Source: JANLQB01 sp043735935
Lineage (GTDB): Bacteria > Verrucomicrobiota > Verrucomicrobiia > Chthoniobacterales > Chthoniobacteraceae
NCBI GenBank assembly: GCA_043735935.1
Contig: JAYTDO010000261.1
Coordinates: 1-11,975, forward strand
Direction of reading: 5' to 3'
Length of the DNA stretch: 11,975 nt
The number at the start of each line of letters is the position of its first letter. Within the stretch, counting starts at the first letter, position 1. Shown here one piece after another: positions 6,227-11,975 of the stretch. The translations under genes were made by a program, and so were the position numbers. The notes beneath the pieces are model-generated. The model had not been told where the DNA came from. It saw only the letters and a list, made by a program, of their open reading frames with translations, and made no database searches.

Positions 6227-8011
6227 ATGTATCGCACTCATCATTGCAGCCAGCTCCGCCCCGCCGACATCGGCCAGACCGTGACTCTCTCCGGTTGGGT
6301 GAATACGAATCGCGATCACCATGGCGTGATCTTCATCGACCTGCGCGACCGCGAGGGAATGACCCAGGCCGTCTTCCGTCCGGAGGAAAATCCCGAGGCC
6401 GCCGCCGCCGCTCATAAGCTCCGCGGGGAAGACGTGGTGCAGGTGACCGGCGTGGTCGCCGCGCGACTGGCCGGGACGGAAAACACGAAGCTCGACACCG
6501 GAGCCATCGAAATCATCGCGACGGCCCTCCATGTCCTCAACAAGGCTGACGTGCCGCCTTTTCCGCTCGATGACCCGAGCGTGAACGAGGACCTGCGCCT
6601 GCAGTACCGATACCTCGACCTCCGCACCGCTCCCATGCTGCGAAACCTGCGCCTGCGGCATCGCGTGGTGAAGGCCACGCGTGACTATCTCGACGAGGGC
6701 GGTTTCCTCGAAATTGAAACTCCGATTCTCTCCAATCCGACCCCTGAAGGCGCGCGTGATTTCCTCGTGCCCTCGCGCCTGAATCCCGGCACCTTTTACG
6801 CGCTGCCGCAGGCGCCGCAGCAGTACAAGCAGCTTCTCCAGGTCGCCGGCCTAGAGAAGTATTTCCAAGTCGCACGCTGCTTTCGCGATGAAGACTTGCG
6901 CGCCGATCGCCAGCCCGAGTTTACGCAGATCGACGTCGAGGCGTCCTTCATCACCGAGTTGGAAATCCAGACCCTCATCGAGGGTCTCCTGGCCCGCATC
7001 TTCAAGGAAGCGCGCGGGGTCGACATCCCCTTGCCGTTCCGCCGCATGTGCTATGCCGAAGCGATGGGCCGCTACGGCTCGGACAAGCCCGATCTCCGCT
7101 TCGGCATGGAACTCGTGGATCTCGCCGACATTTTCAAAGAATCCACCTTCAAAGTCTTCCGCTCCGTGGCCGAAGGCGGCGGCATCATCAAGGCGCTCAA
7201 CGCCAAAGGCGCTGCGCCGGCCCTGAGCAAGGAGCAGCTCAAGAAATGGGAAGAGTGGGTCAAGACGGAATTCGGCGCGAAAGGTCTCGCTTACATTAAA
7301 TGGAGCGTCGGTGGCGAATGGGAGTCGCCCATCGTGAAATTCTTCAGCGAGGCGGAAAAGACGGCGCTCGCGGCACGGCTCGATTTCGCGGAAGGGGACG
7401 TCCTCTTCTTCGGTGCCGATATGAAGCTCGAAGCCGTTTGCGAAGTCCTCGGCCGCGTCCGGCTCCGCTGCGCCGAACTCCTCGGGATGCTCGCCGCCAC
7501 CAAGGAAGAACTCAACTTCCTCTGGGTCGTCGACTTTCCCCTCCTCTCCTTCAGCGCCGAAGACAACCACTGGGTCGCCGTCCATCACCCTTTCACCCGC
7601 CCAAAGGCGGAGGACATGGTGCACCTCGAAGCCGGCGAATACGCGAAAGTCCGCGCCGTCGCTTACGATGTCGTGCTCAATGGCGTCGAACTCGGAGGCG
7701 GCTCCATCCGGATTCACGAGAAGGATTTGCAGGCGAAGATGTTCGAAGTGCTCGGGGTCTCGCCTGAGGATCAGGAACTCAAATTCAGCCACCTTCTCCG
7801 TGCGTTCAGCTTCGGCGCCCCGCCACACGGCGGCATCGCCCTCGGTCTCGACCGCCTCGTCATGCTGATCGTCGGCGCTGAGAGTATCCGCGATGTGATC
7901 GCCTTCCCTAAAAACAACCGCGGCGTGGATCTGATGACCCATTCGCCGGTGGAAGTCGACTTTAAGCAGTTGCGCGAAATCTACATCCAAAGCACGGCGA
8001 AAAAGGGCTGA
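6227..8011 (+). CDS. aspS: Aspartyl-tRNA synthetase (bacterial type, probably non-discriminating)
   Basis: This 594-residue cytoplasmic class IIb synthetase charges tRNA-Asp with aspartate using ATP. The length fits the bacterial family. An OB-fold anticodon-binding domain lies at about 1-110 (SGWVNTNRD, FIDLRDREG). The catalytic core has QYRYLDLR (126-133), motif 1 region FLEIETPILSNPTPEGARDF, motif 2 ARCFRDEDLRADRQPEFTQ (216-234), and motif 3 GIALGLDRLVML (536-547) with R543. The bacterial GAD insertion lies at about 290-420. Residue 31 is His in NRDHHG, and a glycine sits at 83 (RLAGTEN). These resemble AspRS enzymes that also charge tRNA-Asn, which would require GatCAB amidation. ATG 6227 is chosen by alignment of the OB-fold; the frame is open to 6059, but that stretch runs through the leader hairpin. 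No Shine-Dalgarno sequence is seen. It is a single-gene unit between spacers, with a terminator-like hairpin after it. Confidence 0.97.
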   Translation: MYRTHHCSQLRPADIGQTVTLSGWVNTNRDHHGVIFIDLRDREGMTQAVFRPEENPEAAAAAHKLRGEDVVQVTGVVAARLAGTENTKLDTGAIEIIATALHVLNKADVPPFPLDDPSVNEDLRLQYRYLDLRTAPMLRNLRLRHRVVKATRDYLDEGGFLEIETPILSNPTPEGARDFLVPSRLNPGTFYALPQAPQQYKQLLQVAGLEKYFQVARCFRDEDLRADRQPEFTQIDVEASFITELEIQTLIEGLLARIFKEARGVDIPLPFRRMCYAEAMGRYGSDKPDLRFGMELVDLADIFKESTFKVFRSVAEGGGIIKALNAKGAAPALSKEQLKKWEEWVKTEFGAKGLAYIKWSVGGEWESPIVKFFSEAEKTALAARLDFAEGDVLFFGADMKLEAVCEVLGRVRLRCAELLGMLAATKEELNFLWVVDFPLLSFSAEDNHWVAVHHPFTRPKAEDMVHLEAGEYAKVRAVAYDVVLNGVELGGGSIRIHEKDLQAKMFEVLGVSPEDQELKFSHLLRAFSFGAPPHGGIALGLDRLVMLIVGAESIRDVIAFPKNNRGVDLMTHSPVEVDFKQLREIYIQSTAKKG

Positions 8012-8056
8012 TGGCCGGGTGAGAGTGCCCTGCGCGGTCCTGCCGGCGCGGAGCGG

Positions 8057-8079
8057 CAAAGTGAAACTTTGTGTTTTTT
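8057..8079 (+). terminator. Probable intrinsic terminator of aspS
   Basis: CAAAGT and ACTTTG form a perfect 6-bp stem with loop GAA, followed by TG and six T residues (8074-8079), 46 bases after the aspS stop. The stem is AT-rich and so modest. A second weak hairpin (8082-8096, with wobble pairs) is followed by another run of T (8097-8101). Together they separate aspS from the pilin genes. Confidence 0.6.
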
Positions 8080-8103
8080 GCGGCATAAGGGGTGCTTTTT
8101 TGT

Positions 8104-8109
8104 GAGGGG
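8104..8109 (+). promoter_or_regulatory. Ribosome binding site of the first prepilin gene
   Basis: GAGGGG lies directly before the ATG at 8112; taking GAGG as the core gives a 4-base spacer. It is the clearest plus-strand Shine-Dalgarno sequence in the window. The next genes of the cluster follow so closely that coupling may replace one. Confidence 0.6.
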
Positions 8110-8111
8110 AA

Positions 8112-8588
8112 ATGCTTTCTATAATCTCCAGAAACGTACGCGCTGGCGGATACGCACTCGTGGAGGTGATGACCGCCGCCGTCCTGATCGGTCTGGTTGC
8201 GGTCAGTTCTGTTCAGGCGTTTAACGTCTTAAACCGTTCCGCGGCCAGCAACCGCATCATCACGAACGCCCGGACGATCGTGCAGCGCAATATCGATACC
8301 GCTCTATCCATCACGTGCAACAAGAGCGCCGTCCCGCCGATCCTCGCGATCACCCCCTCCAGCGGGACCGTATGGGACGACGACGCTGGCACCACCAATA
8401 TCGTCACCGTGGTTCTCGAAGGGAGCAGCAGCTTCCAACTGGTGGAGGGCACGCTCACCCGCATCGTCACCGCCGTGGCGAATACCGACAACGCCGACAT
8501 CCGAAAAGTCACCTTTCGTCTCAACTACAACTACCGCGGGCGCGACTACACTTACACGCTCAACACGATGCGTTCCATCGACGACTGA
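8112..8588 (+). CDS. PilV/GspI-like minor prepilin
   Basis: This 158-residue protein has a class III signal sequence, so it is a likely minor pilin or pseudopilin of a type IV pilus or type II secretion-like machine. The leader is 13 residues ending in GG. Prepilin peptidase would cut after G13, leaving Y14 as residue +1, and the key glutamate at +5 is present (E18 in YALVEV). The hydrophobic assembly helix runs to about residue 35. The rest is a soluble domain with no family-specific motif I recognise; it has one cysteine (C69), so no internal disulfide. The short size, the VEV start and its place before a PilW-like gene make PilV or GspI the best comparison. It is the first gene of a four-gene run, one base before the next gene. 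Confidence 0.75.
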   Translation: MLSIISRNVRAGGYALVEVMTAAVLIGLVAVSSVQAFNVLNRSAASNRIITNARTIVQRNIDTALSITCNKSAVPPILAITPSSGTVWDDDAGTTNIVTVVLEGSSSFQLVEGTLTRIVTAVANTDNADIRKVTFRLNYNYRGRDYTYTLNTMRSIDD

Positions 8589-8589
8589 T

Positions 8590-9483
8590 ATGATCTTTCG
8601 ACCATCGCGCAGAACACGCAGAGCGGGATTCACGCTCACCGAACTCATGGTCGCCACGGGCGTCGGCATCATCGTTTCCGGCCTCGCCTATTGCTACCTT
8701 CGCACCGGGACCCTTCTCGTCGCTAAGAACGTGACGATGAACCTGTCCAACAACAGCCTGCGCCGCTCGATCGACCAGATTAGCGACCGCTTACAGGGCG
8801 CCATTAATGTTCCCGTCCTCATCGATACCTCCGGCGTCGCCACGACTTCCCCTTCCGCCGGTATCTTTTACGATCGCCTTCTCGGCGAGCCCTATATCGT
8901 CACCCATCCCGGCGGCGCCGGGCTAGCTGCGAGCGCTACGAGCGTCACGATCACCCGTTCCGTCAACCCCTACGCCTCCCCGCCCTTGCCCTCCGTCGGC
9001 GATGTCCTGCTCATCGATGGCGCACCGGCCACTTCGCGTCCGCTTGTCTCCTCCATCACCGCTGCACCGGTGTCGGGTAGCCTGCAGGCCATCACCGTGA
9101 ATTTCGCCAATGCCATCGGCTCCGCAATCTCGTGGGACGCCGCCCAACCGAAGACGTCCAACCTCATCCGGCGCGAGGCGCTGATCGTCACGCCCACCAC
9201 CGGCGCGCGCCCGCAACTCCGGCGTTATCCCTCCTTCGAGACCACGACGGACCTGACCGACGCCACCAAATTCGTCGTTCTCTCCCGCGAAGTCGGCAAC
9301 GTCGGCGACGAAATCACCCCATTCTCCATCGTCAACGCCGGGCTCGACCGCCTCGTTAATATCGACTTCCGCGTCCGCGCCACGGGCTTCGACACCGTCA
9401 TGCTAAACAAGGAGATCAACTCCTTCTCAAGCTATATGCGGGTGCAGAGCATGATTCCATCCCGCGAACGTCCAAGAAACTAA
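8590..9483 (+). CDS. PilW/GspJ-like minor prepilin
   Basis: This 297-residue protein has a textbook prepilin signal: a basic 13-residue leader (RRTRRAG), cleavage after G13, F14 as +1, E18 at +5 (FTLTELMVA) and a hydrophobic helix to about residue 36. The remaining 260 residues are rich in Thr, Ser and Val and look like a beta-rich pilin head, with a short conserved-looking end (NSFSSYMRVQSMIPS). The size and the position between a PilV-like and a PilX-like gene suggest a PilW or GspJ role: priming or capping the pilus after processing by the prepilin peptidase PilD. The start is one base after the preceding stop, so translation is probably coupled. The specific PilW name rests on order and size, not on a diagnostic motif. 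Confidence 0.75.
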   Translation: MIFRPSRRTRRAGFTLTELMVATGVGIIVSGLAYCYLRTGTLLVAKNVTMNLSNNSLRRSIDQISDRLQGAINVPVLIDTSGVATTSPSAGIFYDRLLGEPYIVTHPGGAGLAASATSVTITRSVNPYASPPLPSVGDVLLIDGAPATSRPLVSSITAAPVSGSLQAITVNFANAIGSAISWDAAQPKTSNLIRREALIVTPTTGARPQLRRYPSFETTTDLTDATKFVVLSREVGNVGDEITPFSIVNAGLDRLVNIDFRVRATGFDTVMLNKEINSFSSYMRVQSMIPSRERPRN

Positions 9484-9495
9484 GCCCCGCAATCC

Positions 9496-11376
9496 ATGAT
9501 CAAACATTCGCACGAGAACGAAGGCGGCACCCTGCTCGTCGCCCTCATCACCATCGCGGTCGTCTCCGCTTCCGTCGGCGTCGCTTATAACAGCACCAGC
9601 GGCACCGGCCGTCTCAATGACCGCAGCCGCGACTTTCTCGAGGCCCGCCTCGCGGCTGAGGGCACCATCGAATACGGCTTCGCCGTCTGGAAAAAGCGCA
9701 TTCAAAACTACGACCGCGCGATTACCACCACCGAGGCAGGCGCCAACATCACGGCCCCGACCTTCACCGGTTTCTCCTACGCCCCCGATTCCAGCCAGGG
9801 TCCGCTCAAAATCCAGGCTACCGACGCCTACGGCACCCCTCTCGCCTCCGTCAGCACGCCGCCGACTCCCGTCATTGTCAGCATGGTAAACTACCCGGGC
9901 TGGCGGGGTCGTGCGTTTAACTACGTCACCAGCGCCCGCCTCAGTCAGAGCAACCCTCGCGGGGGCGCGCTCACCTTCGGTGTCAAACGGCGTTTCCAAT
10001 ACGTCGAGGTGCCTCTCTTCCAGGCCATGTTCTTCTACGAGCACGACCTCGAAATGTACAAGCCCGCCCCGATGATCGTCTCCGGGCTCGTGCACTCGAA
10101 CTCCAACCTTTACCTCAGCACCGGCTCCAACACCGCGGGTGCCCTCACGTTCCAAGGCTACCTCTCCTACGTTAACAGCTTCTACGGCGCCAACGGCGGC
10201 GCGGCCAACTCCGTGGGAAACACCGCGCCTCCCGGTGCGGCCACATGGTCGCCCGGCAACATGTATCCAGCCACCTTCCCTAATGGCATCGCCTCCCAGA
10301 TGCACGCTGTCGAGCGCTACGAACCGCTCGGCAAGGACGCCCCCACCCTCATCAACACCACTGATACCAACCCTAATAACGACTCCTTCCGCGAACTCAT
10401 CGAGCCCCCAAGTACAGCCATCGACTCCGCCACCGGTCTTCCCTTCGTCGACCCGCCCGAGATCGCCAAACGCCGCATCTACAATCAGGCCGGCATCGTC
10501 GTCACCATCAACGGCACCACCGCCACCGTCGCCGCCAAGAACGGCGTCACCCTCACCGCCGCTCAAATCACCGCCATCGGAGCGGCCTTCACCGGCAAAT
10601 CCTCCATTTACGACGCTCGCGAAGGTCGTTCCGTCGACGTCGCCAACATCAACATCGCCACCCTCACCCCCATCCTCAACGCGGTCACCGGCTACAACGG
10701 CGTCGTGTACATCCAGGACACCACCGCCGTCTCCGGTTCCGCCAATCCCAAGACCATCCGACTTCAGAACGGCGGCGTCCTGCCAAACGCCGGCCTCACC
10801 ATCGCCAGCCAAAACCCTGTCTACATCCACGGCGACTACAACACCGGGGCCACCAGCACCTCCACCGCGGCCACCGTCCCCGCCAATGCCACCGGCAATC
10901 CAAACAACACCGACAGCCCCACCCTCGGCACTTACACCCGCAAGCCAGCGGCGGTGATGGGCGACGCCATCATGCTCCTCTCGAACAACTGGAACGACTC
11001 CAACTCGGCATCCTCCGTCGGAAGCCGGGTCGCGAGCAATACCACCTACAACGCCGCCCTCCTAAGCGGCGTGATGCCTTCCCTATACACCCCTCCCGTC
11101 GGCGACCCTCACTACGGGCAGGCCCAATACGGCTACTCTGGAGGCGCGAATAACTACCCTCGCTTCATGGAAAGCTGGACGAACAAGAGCTGCACCTACT
11201 TCGGCTCTATGGTGGAACTTTTCGCCAGCAAAACCTTCACAGGAAAATGGGACACCGGCAGCATCTACGCCCCGCCGAACCGCCGCTGGAACTTCGACAA
11301 TAACTTCACCAGCACGCCCCCTCCCGGCAGCCTCTACGCCCTCACCATCACCCGCGGCACCTGGCAGGAACTCTAA
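9496..11376 (+). CDS. Large PilX/GspK-like pilus-associated protein
   Basis: This 626-residue protein has a prepilin-like N-terminus: a short leader with GG at 10-11, then a hydrophobic helix TLLVALITIAVVSASVGVAY (12-31). Position +5 is A16, not Glu, as in the tip pseudopilin GspK. After the helix comes an ARLAAEGTIEYGFAVWKKRI segment like the helix of PilX-type proteins. The large middle part (about 60-545) is rich in Thr, Ala, Asn and Gly, with beta-type stretches such as GLVHSNSNLYLS and NPVYIHGDYNTG that recall repeat-built surface proteins. The C-terminal block 549-626 (NYPRFMESW, FGSMVELFAS, PPNRRWNFD) matches, from memory, a recurring end of such pilus-associated proteins. It follows the PilW-like gene by 12 bases with no Shine-Dalgarno sequence. 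It is much longer than classical PilX (about 170-200 residues), so an added adhesive or tip role is possible. Confidence 0.7.
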   Translation: MIKHSHENEGGTLLVALITIAVVSASVGVAYNSTSGTGRLNDRSRDFLEARLAAEGTIEYGFAVWKKRIQNYDRAITTTEAGANITAPTFTGFSYAPDSSQGPLKIQATDAYGTPLASVSTPPTPVIVSMVNYPGWRGRAFNYVTSARLSQSNPRGGALTFGVKRRFQYVEVPLFQAMFFYEHDLEMYKPAPMIVSGLVHSNSNLYLSTGSNTAGALTFQGYLSYVNSFYGANGGAANSVGNTAPPGAATWSPGNMYPATFPNGIASQMHAVERYEPLGKDAPTLINTTDTNPNNDSFRELIEPPSTAIDSATGLPFVDPPEIAKRRIYNQAGIVVTINGTTATVAAKNGVTLTAAQITAIGAAFTGKSSIYDAREGRSVDVANINIATLTPILNAVTGYNGVVYIQDTTAVSGSANPKTIRLQNGGVLPNAGLTIASQNPVYIHGDYNTGATSTSTAATVPANATGNPNNTDSPTLGTYTRKPAAVMGDAIMLLSNNWNDSNSASSVGSRVASNTTYNAALLSGVMPSLYTPPVGDPHYGQAQYGYSGGANNYPRFMESWTNKSCTYFGSMVELFASKTFTGKWDTGSIYAPPNRRWNFDNNFTSTPPPGSLYALTITRGTWQEL

Positions 11377-11382
11377 GCACCC

Positions 11383-11975
11383 ATGCGTCCCAACGCCCTC
11401 CTCCTCACTTCCCTCGCCAGCCTCGTCCTCACCGGCATCGCCGCGGCGATCGATTTCACCCCGCAGTTCGTCACCACGGCGCTCGATGGTCCTCCCGTCC
11501 GCCGGCCCTGCTTTGTCGATGGAAAAAAGAAGTTCGCGGTCACCGTCGACGCCGAGACGGAACTCACGGGAGCCGACGGCGCCGCCCTCTTCAACTTCAC
11601 CAAATTTTCCCGCGCCGTCATGCGCCTCGGCCCATCCACACTGAAGCCAGAGATCAATTTCAGCGTTGATAACATCGAGCGTTATCGCAGCGCCGCCGCG
11701 GCTCTCCTGCTCCAGGGAGCCCAGCAGGTCACCCTCGAAAGCGAAACCGCCAACGTCCTGCCCGTTAACAACTGGACCAGCCAGCGCTTCACTTTCACAT
11801 ACACCTTCACCAGCATCCCCATGCGGGAAAGCGTCACCTTCCTCAATCTCGACGACAAAACCCAGGCGGTCATGCAAACGCGCACCACAGCGGAGACATT
11901 TGCCGTCATCACGGCCCGCTCCGACGACATCATCCGTCGCTGGCACGAAGTGACCGAGGACAGCGAAGTCGTGAT
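11383..11975 (+). CDS. Secreted protein of unknown function, N-terminal 197 residues (cut by window edge)
   Basis: The start is ATG 11383, six bases after the PilX-like stop, and the frame is open to the window end. Residues 1-22 form a signal peptide (hydrophobic LLLTSLASLVLTGIA, then AAA, cleavage before IDF). The mature part has about 175 visible residues with many short beta-prone stretches (KKFAVTVDAETELTG, RFTFTYTF, ESVTFLNLDDKTQAVM) and ends near DDIIRRWHEV. I do not recognise a family with confidence. The strand pattern followed by a helix near the end faintly recalls small secreted alpha/beta domains of the DcrB/PsbP kind, but this is a weak impression. It has one cysteine (C43). Its tight position suggests it belongs to the pilin operon, in the slot where some bacteria carry the pilus tip protein PilY1, to which it shows no visible likeness. 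Confidence 0.6.
   Translation, partial: MRPNALLLTSLASLVLTGIAAAIDFTPQFVTTALDGPPVRRPCFVDGKKKFAVTVDAETELTGADGAALFNFTKFSRAVMRLGPSTLKPEINFSVDNIERYRSAAAALLLQGAQQVTLESETANVLPVNNWTSQRFTFTYTFTSIPMRESVTFLNLDDKTQAVMQTRTTAETFAVITARSDDIIRRWHEVTEDSEVV

Noticed and set aside
6851..8086. A 411-codon open frame antisense to aspS
   Set aside because: It covers the catalytic core of a clearly real aspS and shows no family motif; its acidic Phe/Glu-rich composition reflects the codon bias of the opposite strand.
9427..10830. A 467-codon open frame antisense to the PilX-like gene
   Set aside because: Its translation is a low-complexity run of Gly, Asp, Val and Glu, the typical mirror of a GC-rich Thr/Ala-rich gene. 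The sense frame has the prepilin signal and family features.
1..11975. Search for tRNA or rRNA genes, CRISPR arrays, insertion sequences and integration sites
   Set aside because: No cloverleaf, regularly spaced repeats, transposase motifs or terminal inverted repeats were recognised by eye; the window is nearly filled by protein genes and no spacer exceeds about 260 bases.

Overview
The window is about 12 kb of GC-rich, densely coded bacterial chromosome with all genes in two convergent-looking halves: everything left of about 5970 reads on the minus strand and everything right of 6227 on the plus strand. The protein style suggests Verrucomicrobiota: tetratricopeptide proteins with DYAWLLAT and DTLAAAYAE ends, a response regulator ending in a CxxC...HGICPxC domain, a bacterial-type AspRS carrying H31, and a minor-pilin set whose large member has a PPNRRWNFD tail. 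This assignment is inference from memory of such proteins; no rRNA or other phylogenetic marker is present.

Left region (1-4537, minus strand). A tightly packed chemosensory operon is read right to left: stand-alone Hpt protein, response regulator (REC plus a putative zinc-binding tail), a CheA kinase without P2 and with two CheW-like domains at its C-terminus, a small CheW, and a membrane methyl-accepting chemotaxis protein that runs off the left edge. Two of the junctions are 4-base ATGA or stop/SD overlaps, so translational coupling is likely. CheB, CheR and a plain CheY are not seen in the window and may lie to the left or elsewhere.

Middle (4679-8011). A secreted protein made almost entirely of TPR repeats lies on the minus strand. 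It is followed by a 258-base divergent spacer that holds a strong 13-bp GC-rich hairpin with a T-rich tail, placed in the leader of aspS. The complete aspartyl-tRNA synthetase gene follows on the plus strand. Its anticodon-binding domain has the residues linked to non-discriminating (tRNA-Asp and tRNA-Asn) enzymes.

Right region (8112-11975, plus strand). After a small terminator-like hairpin comes a compact run of three proteins with class III (prepilin) signal sequences in the order PilV-like, PilW-like, PilX/GspK-like, then a secreted protein of unknown function cut by the window end. This mirrors the minor-pilin order of type IV pilus operons (V-W-X followed by a secreted protein), although the fourth gene shows no resemblance to PilY1 in the visible part. 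The chemosensory operon and the pilin set could be functionally linked (pilus-based motility or surface sensing), but the sequence only shows that they are near each other.
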